A DNA stretch of 64,000 nucleotides from JAAYEA01 sp012689325 (lineage in GTDB: Bacteria; Chloroflexota; Anaerolineae; JAAYEA01). Under the pieces are notes generated by a model, which saw only the letters and a program-made list of their open reading frames with translations, was not told the DNA's origin and did no database searches. The stretch spans positions 1 through 64,000 of the forward strand of contig DAITVZ010000006.1 in NCBI GenBank assembly GCA_036841525.1, read 5' to 3'. Shown here in pieces: positions 41,578-50,109 of the stretch. Position 1 is the first letter of the stretch. Each line of letters starts with the position of its first letter. The position numbers and the translations under genes were made by a program.

Positions 41578-42755
41578 CAGCCTCCCTTTGAGGGTTGAGC
41601 GGGGCCCGAGTTGCCCGGTGCGGCGCGGGCCAGCAGCCGCCACTCGTCGAACATGGCCAGGGCGTTCTCCCAGGGCCAATGGGCGCGGATCGAGGGGACC
41701 GCACTCAGGATGAGACCGCGCGGTCCGAAATGCCCGAAGGCGTCGCGCACGGCCTGGCGGGCGATCTCGGGCGTGCCTTCGCCGATGTGGATGGGGCCGG
41801 AGACGCCGCCCCAGATGGCGTGGCGCGGGCAGAGACGCCGAGCCACCAGGCCCATGTCCTGGTTGCCCAGGGCTGGCTCAATAGAGTGGTACGCGTCAAA
41901 GTCGAGCTCGGCCAGGATATCGAGCATGGGCATGATGCCGGTGCAGACTGTGTAGGTGACCGCTGCGCCACCAGAATGCATGGCCTGGATCTCGCTTTTG
42001 AGCAGGGGGACCAGAAAGCGTTTGATCTGGCGCGGGCTCCAGAAATCCATCGTCTCGTAGAACCCGTTGCGGCAGACCACGTCGACGCCCCAATCGGCCA
42101 AGACCTCGGCGCGCTTCATGGTGGCCTCGTGCTCGACGGCCAGGAAGCGCTCCATGATCTCCGGATTGTCCATGGAGACTGTGACGGCCTGGGCGGCGCC
42201 AAAGACCTGGACCGCGGAGGTGAGGCCCATGCCGCATGAGGCGAAGGTGATCACCCCGAACTCGTTGGCTAGCCGCTTGCGCTCGATGAAGCGCTCTCTG
42301 CCCTGCGAGATGGCCTGGTCATTGGGGCCGAGTTGCACATATCGGAACCGCTCGACATCTTCGAGGGTCTCTAGCCAGGGCTTAACATAACGGGAGACGC
42401 ACCAGTCGCTGTTGAGCGGAATGTCGTCCCCGTGGGGCCAGTCATCGGTGACGCGCACCGCGGCAGTGAGGGGGCCCTCGGGCGTGCTGATCTCTTTGCG
42501 CAGGATCGGCCAGGGCTCCTGAGGTGACGTTTCCTTCCACACCCGCGTGGTCACGGCGGGATGCCAGGAGGGCTCCAGGCTCACAGGGACGTAGCTGTCC
42601 AGACCCAGGCCGCGCACGATGCGGTCTAGCGTATCGGCCCGGCCTCGCCAGGTGTAGGCTGGGCCGAGGAGGGACTCGCTGAAGGAAGGGCAGCAGGGCA
42701 CATGATCAACGTCTTGGCGGCGCAGCGCCGCCAGCATCCGCTCGCGAGAGGTCAT
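41577..42755 (-). CDS. uroporphyrinogen-decarboxylase-superfamily protein, permease-linked
   Basis: A 392-residue TIM-barrel protein of the same broad family as the product at 5666 but clearly divergent. It begins TSRERMLAALRRQDVDHVPC, and has VCRNGFYETMDFWSPRQIKRFLVPLLK (about residues 240-266) and YTVCTGIMPMLD (about 278), with a Cys in the zinc-ligand region. It is not HemE-like in its active-site entry. ATG 42755 is used here. A TTG at 42767 with AGGAG seven bases upstream is an alternative. Translational coupling to a DppB-type permease suggests it acts on the imported compound. Confidence 0.8.
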   Translation of the reverse strand: MTSRERMLAALRRQDVDHVPCCPSFSESLLGPAYTWRGRADTLDRIVRGLGLDSYVPVSLEPSWHPAVTTRVWKETSPQEPWPILRKEISTPEGPLTAAVRVTDDWPHGDDIPLNSDWCVSRYVKPWLETLEDVERFRYVQLGPNDQAISQGRERFIERKRLANEFGVITFASCGMGLTSAVQVFGAAQAVTVSMDNPEIMERFLAVEHEATMKRAEVLADWGVDVVCRNGFYETMDFWSPRQIKRFLVPLLKSEIQAMHSGGAAVTYTVCTGIMPMLDILAELDFDAYHSIEPALGNQDMGLVARRLCPRHAIWGGVSGPIHIGEGTPEIARQAVRDAFGHFGPRGLILSAVPSIRAHWPWENALAMFDEWRLLARAAPGNSGPAQPSKGG

Positions 42756-42833
42756 GGCTGTAGTCAAGAACGGGCTCCTGGGCTGGGATTCCGCTGCCAC
42801 TGAGGCGCAGCGGTACATTGGCGATCGGTGCGT

Positions 42834-42861
42834 ATCATAGCGCCTTTGCGGCTGCTGTCAA
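42834..42861 (-). promoter_or_regulatory. strong promoter for the UROD-permease operon
   Basis: On the minus strand TTGACA (42861-42856), 16 bp, TATGAT (42839-42834), about 78 bases upstream of the ATG at 42755. The -35 box is an exact consensus, the best in the window. Confidence 0.8.
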
Positions 42862-42880
42862 CTTGCCTGCGGCGGAGGGG

Positions 42881-43711
42881 CTAGATCAGTGTGCGGCGCG
42901 GCGAGAACAGGAAGGTGAGCACAAAGACGACCGTGCAGGTGAGCACGATGGCAGGGCCAGAGGGCACATTGAGATAGTACGAAAGATACAGCCCGACCAC
43001 GCCGCAGAGTCCGCCAATGGCTGCTGCCAGCCCCATCATGCTGGGAAGCCTACGGGTTACCAAGTAGGCGGTGGCGGCAGGCGTGACGAGCATGGAGAGC
43101 ATCAGGGCGACTCCCACCGTTTGCAGCGAGACGACGATGACGATGGCGATCATGATGAGCAACAGGTAGCGCAGGAGGTCCACGGGCCACTTGAAGGTAA
43201 CGGCCAAGGTGGGGTCGAAGGAAAGGACGAGGAACTGCCGGTATAGCACCAGGACAAGCGCGAGCACGGCCAGGCTCAGGCCCGCCGTGAGCCAGAGGTC
43301 GCCTTCGGACACGCCTAGGACATTGCCGAACAGAAAGTGGGTGAGGTCCACGGTATAGGAGCCGACAAAGCTGAGCATGACGATGCCGAGCGCAAAGAGC
43401 CCCGAAAAGATGATGCTGATGGAGGTGTCCTCGCGAAGCCGGCCCTGTTTGGTGAGATAGCCGATGCCGAGCGCCGTCGCGACGCCCATGATCAGGGCGC
43501 CCAGCGAAAGGGGCAACTCGAGCAGATAGGCAATGGAGACGCCAGGGAGGATGGCGTGGGCCAGGGCGTCGCCGAGGAAGCCCATGCCCCGCAGCACCAC
43601 GAACGATCCTAACACAGCGCAGACCACGCCAACCATCACCGCCGCCAGCATGCCTCTCTGCATGAAAGGGTACGCGAGTGGCTCGAGCAGCCAGGTCAAC
43701 ATGTCAGGCAT
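42881..43711 (-). CDS. zinc/manganese ABC transporter permease (ABC-3 family)
   Basis: An approximately 276-residue permease with eight or nine helices. Family features are AVLGSFVVLRGMGFLGDALAHAILPGVSIAY (about residues 30-60), FGNVLGVSEGDLW and LMLSMLVTPAATAYLV, as in ZnuB, MntB and SitC/D proteins. The ATG at 43711 overlaps the ATPase stop (8 nt). The second ATG at 43702 with AGGAG ten bases upstream is equally possible. Last of a three-gene metal uptake operon. Confidence 0.9.
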   Translation of the reverse strand: MPDMLTWLLEPLAYPFMQRGMLAAVMVGVVCAVLGSFVVLRGMGFLGDALAHAILPGVSIAYLLELPLSLGALIMGVATALGIGYLTKQGRLREDTSISIIFSGLFALGIVMLSFVGSYTVDLTHFLFGNVLGVSEGDLWLTAGLSLAVLALVLVLYRQFLVLSFDPTLAVTFKWPVDLLRYLLLIMIAIVIVVSLQTVGVALMLSMLVTPAATAYLVTRRLPSMMGLAAAIGGLCGVVGLYLSYYLNVPSGPAIVLTCTVVFVLTFLFSPRRTLI

Positions 43712-44516
43712 TCTCCTCGTGGCGTTCCACGCAACCGCTGTGAGAGCAATGGGTGTCGCCAACCACCAGGGTGCCTCCTCCAGCAACAGGCCAGGTGGTC
43801 ACCTGGCCGCCAAATGCCTCGCGGAGGATCTCGGGACGAAAGACGTGCGCGGGAGTCCCGAAGGCGACGAGCTTGTGATTCAGCAGAAGCATCAGGTCAA
43901 AGGCGTCGGCTGCCAGCTCGATGTCGTGGGTGGAGAGGAGGATGGTGGAGCACACGCCCTTGAGGTCCTCCAAAAGGGACAAGATGGCCTCTTGGCTGGG
44001 CACGTCGATGCCACGAAAGGGCTCGTCGAGCAGGAGAAGCTGCGCCTCCTGGGCCAGGGCGCGCGCCACAAAGACGCGCTGTTGCTGCCCGCCGGATAGC
44101 TCACTGATCTGCCGTGAAGCCAGGTTGGCCATGCCCACGCGCGACAAGGCGTCCATCACGATCTCTTTGTCGTGCTTGGTGGGCCAGCGCATCCAGCCGA
44201 TATGGGCATAGCGGCCCATCATGACGACGTCGTATACGGTGACAGGGAATCGCAGGTCCATCCCGCTGCTCTGGCTGACATAACTCACAGGAACCCGGCG
44301 GTCCTGGGGACTGTGTCCAAAGACGCGCACCGTGCCGTGGGAGAGCGGCAATATGCCCACGATCGCCTTGAACAGCGTGGACTTGCCGGCGCCGTTCGGG
44401 CCGATCACGGCGACGCGCCGCCCGCACGGGATATCCACGGTGACGCGATCCAGCGCGTGATGGCTGTTGTAGCTCACGGTGGCCTCGCGCAGCTCCAGGG
44501 CGTTCGTTTCCTGCAT
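43704..44516 (-). CDS. zinc/manganese ABC transporter ATP-binding protein with Cys/His tail
   Basis: A 270-residue ATPase. Walker A is GPNGAGKSTL (about residue 39), the Q-loop YVSQSSGMDLRFP (about 79), the signature LSGGQQQRV (about 139), Walker B LLLLDEPFRGID (about 159) and the H-loop STHDIE (about 196). The order matches ZnuC/MntA-type proteins. The extreme C-terminus (GDTHCSHSGCVERHEE, about residues 252-267) is rich in Cys and His, beyond the usual fold, and could bind the transported metal. Gene order is binding protein, ATPase, permease on the minus strand. Confidence 0.92.
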   Translation of the reverse strand: MQETNALELREATVSYNSHHALDRVTVDIPCGRRVAVIGPNGAGKSTLFKAIVGILPLSHGTVRVFGHSPQDRRVPVSYVSQSSGMDLRFPVTVYDVVMMGRYAHIGWMRWPTKHDKEIVMDALSRVGMANLASRQISELSGGQQQRVFVARALAQEAQLLLLDEPFRGIDVPSQEAILSLLEDLKGVCSTILLSTHDIELAADAFDLMLLLNHKLVAFGTPAHVFRPEILREAFGGQVTTWPVAGGGTLVVGDTHCSHSGCVERHEENA

Positions 44517-44533
44517 GCTGGCCTTTCGGGGCG

Positions 44534-45532
44534 CTATCTGAGCGCCGAGACGATAGAGTTCGTGTTGTACCGCATCATATCGATATAGGTCTCTGCTCCC
44601 GAGCCGGGCGATCCCAGCGAACCAGAGTACAGCGGCACGACCTTGGCCCCGGCATCTTGGGCGATCCGCTCGGCCAAACGAGGGTTGACGGTGCTTTCGG
44701 TAAAGATCGCCTTGACGCCCAGTTCACGGATGGCGGTCTCGAGCTTGGCCACATCCTGGGCGGAAGGCTCGGCGGAGGGGCTGATGGGGTAAACGGTCCC
44801 CACTTGCTCCAGGTCGTACCGCTCCGCATAGTATCCAAAGGCCTCGTGATTGGTCACCAGGCGCCGATTCCTGGCAGGGATAAGCGCGACCTGCTCGATG
44901 ATCCACTGGTCCAGTTCTTCGAGTCGGGCTTTGTAGGCAGCCGCATTGCCCTGGTAGGTGGGCGCGTTGCTGGGGTCAAGGGCGCCCAAAACCGTGGCGA
45001 TATTGTCAGCCCAGAGCAGCACGTGCCGCACGTCTAGCCAGACATGGGGATCCGCGGCCTCGTGATCCTCATCCGCTGTGGCGCTCTGATCCCCCTCGTG
45101 ATCATGCCCCGCGCGGGGCTCGATCCCGGAGGAGACGTAGGCCAGGGCCGCGCTGCCTCCGGCATTGCGCAGCATACTGAGGAGGAACTCTTCCAGCCCG
45201 AAGCCGCTGGCCAGGACCAGGTGCGCTCTGCTGACGGCGGTGAGGTCCGAAGGAACTGGCTGGTACGAGTGCGGGTCCCGGCCAACCTGGAGCAGAACGT
45301 TCAGATCAATCAAGTCCCCGCCGACGTTCCTGGCCACATCGCCCACGATGTTGGTGGTGGCGACCACTTGGAGCTTCTGCCCTGGCGAAAGAGACAATGG
45401 TTGCAGTTCGGGCAACTGGTGGCTCCACGAGGGCCCCGCCTGCTCTGCTCCCCCCGTCGAGCCGCAGGCGGTCGCCAGCGATAGCAGGATCGCGAGGAGC
45501 AAGCAGCCGATACGATTCCGGGAGAGAGTCAT
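44534..45532 (-). CDS. zinc/manganese-binding lipoprotein (ZnuA/cluster A-I)
   Basis: A 332-residue substrate-binding lipoprotein. The lipobox is LATAC at residues 19-23, so it is cut before Cys23 and lipid-anchored. TTNIVGDVARNVGGD opens the fold. Metal ligands are in RDPHSYQP (about 88), DPHVWLD (about 162), VTNHEAFGYY (about 227) and the distal ESTVNP. A His/Asp/Glu-rich loop (GHDHEGDQSATADEDHE, about 142-158) is typical of zinc-preferring proteins. GAAGGAAGG precedes the ATG, read from the promoter at 45602-45630. Confidence 0.92.
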   Translation of the reverse strand: MTLSRNRIGCLLLAILLSLATACGSTGGAEQAGPSWSHQLPELQPLSLSPGQKLQVVATTNIVGDVARNVGGDLIDLNVLLQVGRDPHSYQPVPSDLTAVSRAHLVLASGFGLEEFLLSMLRNAGGSAALAYVSSGIEPRAGHDHEGDQSATADEDHEAADPHVWLDVRHVLLWADNIATVLGALDPSNAPTYQGNAAAYKARLEELDQWIIEQVALIPARNRRLVTNHEAFGYYAERYDLEQVGTVYPISPSAEPSAQDVAKLETAIRELGVKAIFTESTVNPRLAERIAQDAGAKVVPLYSGSLGSPGSGAETYIDMMRYNTNSIVSALR

Positions 45533-45601
45533 GGGCCTTCCTTCTAGGCTTGGGCAGCGCAACTTGGACAAGACACGCCGCCAAGCCCTGAGAGACAGCC
45601 C

Positions 45602-45630
45602 ATTATACCCTGGAGTGGCGCTGGACACAA
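45602..45630 (-). promoter_or_regulatory. promoter for the Zn/Mn ABC operon
   Basis: On the minus strand TTGTGT (45630-45625), 17 bp, TATAAT (45607-45602). The leader of about 60 bases contains an inverted repeat (GGCTTGG at 45547-45553, CCAAGCC at 45581-45587). I see no clear Fur/Zur-type palindrome over the promoter. Confidence 0.7.
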
Positions 45631-45652
45631 ACGGCCAGAGGCTCGAGCGGGG

Positions 45653-46744
45653 TCACGAGGGGCGACGACGGCGGCTCGAGGCCAGTCGCAGGAGGCGCCG
45701 CCACTGCCAGAGGATCGCCGCCCATAGCTGCCGCCCGCGGCCGCGGACGGCCACGTGCCATGGAGGCCGGATCGTCCTGCCCCAGCGCACGATGGCGGCG
45801 CCCCAACTCAGCCCGCCGCCAAAGGCAACTAGGGCGACGAGCTCGCCATCGCGCAGGCGGCCCTCGTCGGCGGCCTCGCAGAGTGCAATGGGCACCGAGG
45901 CCGCGGAGGTGTTGCCGTAGCGCTCCAGGTTGCTATAGACCCTGTCGGGCGGATACCCGAGCTCCTCGCAGGCGGCATCCATGATCCTTTGGTTGGCCTG
46001 ATGCGGGATTACCAGACTCAGGTCGCTGACGGCGAGTCCCAGCTTGCTGGTGACCTCTCGCAAGGAAGAGGCCATGATGCGAGAGGCGAAGCGAAAGACG
46101 CGCCGGCCATCCATGGCGATAACCGGCCCTTGGCCCGCCGCGCCTTCCCCTGGCCGGGAGCGCAGCACCAGGGCCTCGCCATCCGACCCATCGGATCCCA
46201 GCACGGAGGCAAGCAGGCCGGCTTTGGGGTCACCGGCCTGCAGGATGATCGCCCCTGCGCCATCGCCAAAGAGGACACAGGTATTACGGTCTCCCCAGTC
46301 CACGACCCCCGACATCTTTTCGGCGCCGATGACCAGCGCCGCGCGGATGGAGCCCGCGCTGATGGCGTCGCTGGCCAGGGAAAGGGCGTAGACGAACCCG
46401 GAGCAGGCCGCGCTCAGGTCGAAGGCGCCGGCGTGATTGGCACCGATCGCGTACTGGACGATGCTGGCCACGGAAGGGAACACCTGGTCGGCGGTGGAGG
46501 TGGCCACGATGACCAAGCCGATCTCGCCGGGGTCGATCATGGCCTTGCGGAGCGCCTCGCGCGCGGCGTGAACCGCCATCTCGGCGGCACCCTCAGCGGG
46601 CCGCGCGAGGCGTCGCTCGCGGATGCCGGTGCGCTGGCGGATCCACTCATCGCTCGTGTCCAGGGCTTGGGCGAGCTCGTCGTTGGTGACCGTTCGGGAG
46701 GGCAGATACTTGCCCCAGCCGGTGATCTGGGCTCTAGGTGGCAT
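45653..46744 (-). CDS. fabH: beta-ketoacyl-ACP synthase III (FabH-like) with basic C-terminal tail
   Basis: A 363-residue thiolase-fold synthase that starts fatty acid synthesis from acyl-CoA and malonyl-ACP. The catalytic triad is Cys in LSAACSGF (about residue 113), His in VIPHQANQ (about 247) and Asn in RYGNTSAAS (about 277). The opening DTSDEWIRQRTGIRER is classical. The core ends near residue 325 (SWGAAIVRWG). The last 40 residues are an added, Trp- and Arg-rich tail (RLLRLASSRRRRPS) that may contact membrane or nucleic acid. It follows fabF by 11 nt. Confidence 0.93.
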   Translation of the reverse strand: MPPRAQITGWGKYLPSRTVTNDELAQALDTSDEWIRQRTGIRERRLARPAEGAAEMAVHAAREALRKAMIDPGEIGLVIVATSTADQVFPSVASIVQYAIGANHAGAFDLSAACSGFVYALSLASDAISAGSIRAALVIGAEKMSGVVDWGDRNTCVLFGDGAGAIILQAGDPKAGLLASVLGSDGSDGEALVLRSRPGEGAAGQGPVIAMDGRRVFRFASRIMASSLREVTSKLGLAVSDLSLVIPHQANQRIMDAACEELGYPPDRVYSNLERYGNTSAASVPIALCEAADEGRLRDGELVALVAFGGGLSWGAAIVRWGRTIRPPWHVAVRGRGRQLWAAILWQWRRLLRLASSRRRRPS

Positions 46745-46755
46745 ATGGGTCCGCC

Positions 46756-47988
46756 CTACGCGGCTCGAAACACGAGCGTGGCATTGTGCCCGCCGAATCC
46801 GAACGAGTTGGTGAGGACCGTGCGCACTTGGGCTTGCCGAGGACCCGCCGGAACATAGTCGAGGTCACACTCGGGATCGGGATGCGACAGGTTCAGCGTC
46901 CCTGGGATGAGCCCCTCCTGCATGGCCTTGATGCAGATGATCGCCTCGATGGCGCCCGCGGCGCCCAGCAGGTGCCCCGTCACTGGCTTGGTGGAGCTGA
47001 CCGGGATATGGTAGGCATGGTCGCCGAATACCGCCTTGATGGCGCGCGTCTCGGCGAGATCGTTCAGTTTGGTGCCGGTGCCGTGCGCATTGATATAGTC
47101 CACCTCCGCTGGCGAGATGCCGGCGGACTGGAGCGCCGCCTGCATGGACTTGGCGGCTCCGCGGCCGTCTTCTATGGGTGCGACGATGTGGTAGGCGTCT
47201 GCCGTGGCGCCGTAGCCATCCAGGGCGGCAAGAACCGTGGCGCCGCGCGCACGCGCGTGCTCTTCGGATTCGAGGACGAGGATCCCCGCTCCTTCGCCCA
47301 TGACAAAACCGCCGCGCGTGGCGTCGAAGGGACGACAGGCGTGAGCGGGGTCGTCGTTCTCAGTGGAGAGCGCGCCCATCACGCTAAAAGCGGCGACCGC
47401 GAGCGTCACGATGGCCGCCTCGGTGCCGCCGCACAGGGCAATATCTGCCGCCCCTCGGCGGATGATCTCGGCGGCCTCGCCGATGGCATTCGCCCCGCTG
47501 GCGCAGGCCGAAACCACGGCGAGATTCGGGCCGCGGGCGCCCAACTCGATGGCAACCTGTCCGGCCGCCGAGTCGGTTAGCATCATGGGCACGAACAGCG
47601 GGCTGACGCGGCGAGGCCCTTTCTCGTCTAGCACGCGCACCTGGTCGAGGAGCGTGCCCATCCCGCCGACTCCACTCCCGACCACGACGCAGGTTCGGTC
47701 AGCGTTGTTCTCGTTGATCTCTAGCCGCGCGTCGGCCACCGCCTGCTGAGCGGCATAGACGGCGAATTGGATGAAGCGATCCATGCGGCGCGCGACCTTG
47801 GGCCCAAAGTGCGCGTCAGGGTCGAATCCCTTGACCTCGGCGGCGATCTTGGCCTGATAATCCGTGGTGTCAAAGGCAGTAATGGGACCGATGCTGGAGG
47901 TTCCTTCGACGACGGCATTCCACAGTTGGGCGACGTTGTGTCCCGCAGGGGAGATGGCTCCCATGCCCGTTACGACGACTCGAGTCAT
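46756..47988 (-). CDS. fabF: beta-ketoacyl-ACP synthase II
   Basis: A 410-residue elongation condensing enzyme. The Cys nucleophile is in VSACASGANAIGEA (about residue 163), the two His residues are in NAHGTGTKLND (about 303) and KPVTGHLLGAAG (about 340). The end GFGGHNATLVFRAA is typical. ATG 47988 is preferred over GTG 47997 because AGGTGG lies five bases upstream of it. It is transcribed between fabK and fabH. Together these cover initiation, elongation and enoyl reduction. fabD, fabG, fabZ and acpP are not in the window. Confidence 0.95.
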   Translation of the reverse strand: MTRVVVTGMGAISPAGHNVAQLWNAVVEGTSSIGPITAFDTTDYQAKIAAEVKGFDPDAHFGPKVARRMDRFIQFAVYAAQQAVADARLEINENNADRTCVVVGSGVGGMGTLLDQVRVLDEKGPRRVSPLFVPMMLTDSAAGQVAIELGARGPNLAVVSACASGANAIGEAAEIIRRGAADIALCGGTEAAIVTLAVAAFSVMGALSTENDDPAHACRPFDATRGGFVMGEGAGILVLESEEHARARGATVLAALDGYGATADAYHIVAPIEDGRGAAKSMQAALQSAGISPAEVDYINAHGTGTKLNDLAETRAIKAVFGDHAYHIPVSSTKPVTGHLLGAAGAIEAIICIKAMQEGLIPGTLNLSHPDPECDLDYVPAGPRQAQVRTVLTNSFGFGGHNATLVFRAA

Positions 47989-48036
47989 TGTGACCACCTG
48001 GACGAGATTGATAGGGCGCCGTGCAGCATCGGCTCC

Positions 48037-48987
48037 CTAGTGGGGCAAGCGCATCTCGCAGACGCGCTGGATGGCCTGCTCGGCCTGGGCCATGATGTCA
48101 TGGATAAGCTGGGCGGCGGGAACCACGCTGTTGACCAGGCCGCAGATTTGGCCGGCCATGACGGTGCCTTGTTCCGTGTCTCCCTCCACGGCGGCCAGCC
48201 GAAGCCTGCCGGTGCCGAAGGCGATGACTTCCGCCTCGGACGCGCCCGTCCGCTCGAGTTCCGCGAACTGCTGCGTCATCTGGTTGCGGATGGCGCGCAC
48301 GGGATGGCCGAGGGAGTGCCCCGATGTCATGGTGGAACGGTCCCCGGCGCGGCAGATGCGCTCCTTATAGTTGGCATGGGCGGTGCATTCGGTGGTGCAG
48401 ATAAAACGCGTGCCCATCTGGACCCCTTTGGCCCCCAGCGCGAGCGCCGCGATGAGCCCGCGTCCGTCGCCGATGCCGCCCGCCGCGATCACGGGCACCT
48501 TGACCGCGTCGACCACCTGCGGGATCAGGGGCATCGTGGTCACATCGCCGATATGGCCGCCGGACTCCATGCCCTCGGCGACGATGGCGTCCGCTCCCAT
48601 GCGCTCGACGCGCCGCGCCAGCGCCACCGACCCAACCACGGGGATCACCTTGATGCCGGCGCCCTTGAGCGGGGGGATCACGGCGCTGGGGCTTCCCGCC
48701 CCGGTGGTCACCACAGGGACGTGCTCTTCGATGCAGATCCGGACGATCTCGTCGACATACGGGGAAAACAGGGCGATATTGAGCCCGTACGGGCGATTGG
48801 TGCGCTCCTTGACGCCGCGCACTTGATCGCGCACAAAGTCGGGCGGGGCATTCCCGGCGCCGATGATGCCGAGCGCCCCGGCCTCGGAGACGGCGGCCAC
48901 CAATTCCTTCGTGGCAACCCACGCCATGCCTCCCTGAAGGATGGGATACTCGATTCCCAGCAGATCGCAGATCTCGGTTTGGATCAC
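48037..48987 (-). CDS. fabK: FabK-type enoyl-ACP reductase (nitronate monooxygenase family)
   Basis: A 316-residue FMN-dependent TIM-barrel reductase. It opens ICDLLGIEYPILQGGMAWV (family hallmark). The FMN-binding parts VTTGAGSPSAVIPPLKGAGIKVIPVV, EGMESGGHIG (about residue 140) and IAAGGIGDGRGLIAALALGAKGVQMGTRF (about 169-197) follow. Sequence alone cannot always separate FabK from nitronate monooxygenase, but co-transcription with fabF and fabH supports FabK. Start GTG 48987 has GGAGGT six bases upstream. Confidence 0.88.
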   Translation of the reverse strand: MIQTEICDLLGIEYPILQGGMAWVATKELVAAVSEAGALGIIGAGNAPPDFVRDQVRGVKERTNRPYGLNIALFSPYVDEIVRICIEEHVPVVTTGAGSPSAVIPPLKGAGIKVIPVVGSVALARRVERMGADAIVAEGMESGGHIGDVTTMPLIPQVVDAVKVPVIAAGGIGDGRGLIAALALGAKGVQMGTRFICTTECTAHANYKERICRAGDRSTMTSGHSLGHPVRAIRNQMTQQFAELERTGASEAEVIAFGTGRLRLAAVEGDTEQGTVMAGQICGLVNSVVPAAQLIHDIMAQAEQAIQRVCEMRLPH

Positions 48988-49101
48988 GATAGACCTCCGG
49001 CCGTCAGGTGTGTACTGCTCAGCCTGCGCCCGCCAGCGATGCGGTGCAGGTTGTTGGCTTCTATAACCCGCGACTGAGGCGATGGTTGCATGTCTGACGG
49101 G

Positions 49102-49130
49102 TTGCGCTCCAATCCGAGTTGGCTTATACT
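49102..49130 (+). promoter_or_regulatory. promoter for the nitrilase-family gene
   Basis: TTGCGC (49102-49107), 17 bp, TATACT (49125-49130), 30 bases before the ATG at 49161. It diverges from the fabK operon. Confidence 0.7.
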
Positions 49131-49160
49131 CCTGCAAGCTCGGGACGAACCGGAGGCGAG

Positions 49161-49994
49161 ATGAAGCTATCAGTTGCAGCGTGCCAGATCCTATCGCACA
49201 GCGAGCCGGACAAGAGCGCGGACAAGGTGCTCGGCTGGATGGAGCAAGCGGCGGCCCAAGGTGTCGACGTGCTCTCTTTTCCAGAGGCGTGCCTCTGCGG
49301 CTACTCCTGCACCCCTGAGTACTGGGCGGCGGCCAAACCGGAGGATTTCGCGCGGGCAGAAGGGCGCGTCATCGCCAAGTCGCGGGAGCTCGATCTGGCC
49401 GTGATCCTTGGTACTGCCCATTGGGAGGGCAAGTCGGTCTACAACAGCCTGCTGGTGATCGACAAGGGTGGTGTGGTGCGTGGACGTTACGCCAAGACGC
49501 ACCTCGCGGAGGACTGGGCCGCGCCGGGGCATGCCCTGCCTACCTATCAGGTCGCTGGCGTCGAGTCGTGCTTTCTGGTCTGCCATGACATCCGCTACCC
49601 CGAGCTGGTGCGCCTGCCGGCGATCGCCGGAGCGCGCATCTGCTACTTTTGCAGCTCGGAAAGCGGCCTGACGCAAGAACACAAACTATCGGCCTACCGG
49701 GCGATGCCGATCTCGCGGGCGTGCGAAAACACCGTCTATCTGGTGATGGCCAACATGCCGGCGGATCCGCACGACATCCTGGGCAAGTCACAATCGCACG
49801 GCAACAGCAAGATCATCGACCCCCAAGGGAATGTGCTGGATGAGGCGGGATACTTTGAGGAGCGGCTCGTGACGGCCGTAGTCGATGTGGAGGCAGCCAC
49901 CCGCGCCATGGCCATGCGGGCCGTGACCGATTCAACGATCATGCGTGATTGGATGGTGGAGGGCGTTCGCCTGGTGGAGCGGCACTCTGCTTGA
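49161..49994 (+). CDS. carbon-nitrogen hydrolase (nitrilase superfamily)
   Basis: A 277-residue hydrolase with the Glu-Lys-Cys triad: FPEACLCGY (about residue 43), YAKTHLAED (about 113) and VCHDIRYPEL (about 146). SRACENTVYLVMAN (about 190-203) and GNSKIIDPQGNVL follow the family pattern. ATG 49161 has GGAGGCGAG directly upstream. Such proteins hydrolyse omega-amides or N-carbamoyl compounds, less often nitriles. The substrate is unknown. It stands alone between two promoters, at the start of the second catabolic set. Confidence 0.9.
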   Translation: MKLSVAACQILSHSEPDKSADKVLGWMEQAAAQGVDVLSFPEACLCGYSCTPEYWAAAKPEDFARAEGRVIAKSRELDLAVILGTAHWEGKSVYNSLLVIDKGGVVRGRYAKTHLAEDWAAPGHALPTYQVAGVESCFLVCHDIRYPELVRLPAIAGARICYFCSSESGLTQEHKLSAYRAMPISRACENTVYLVMANMPADPHDILGKSQSHGNSKIIDPQGNVLDEAGYFEERLVTAVVDVEAATRAMAMRAVTDSTIMRDWMVEGVRLVERHSA

Positions 49995-50013
49995 TGCGGC
50001 CGGCGCTGGACAA

Positions 50014-50042
50014 TTGCCTCGCCGTGGACAATGCCCTATAAT
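50014..50042 (+). promoter_or_regulatory. promoter for the MBL-fold hydrolase and following genes
   Basis: TTGCCT (50014-50019), 17 bp, TATAAT (50037-50042), 67 bases before the ATG at 50110. It may serve the whole run to 54128, since the genes after it are co-oriented with gaps of 51, 52 and 22 bases. Confidence 0.7.
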
Positions 50043-50109
50043 GGGCCTGCGGCGCACGGGTCGACGGCCACGTAAACCTATGCTGCTCAGAACTCACTTG
50101 GGGGGAGCT

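Noticed and set aside
48037..48987. Nitronate monooxygenase as the primary call
   Set aside because: Same fold, but placement directly before fabF and fabH favours enoyl-ACP reductase FabK.
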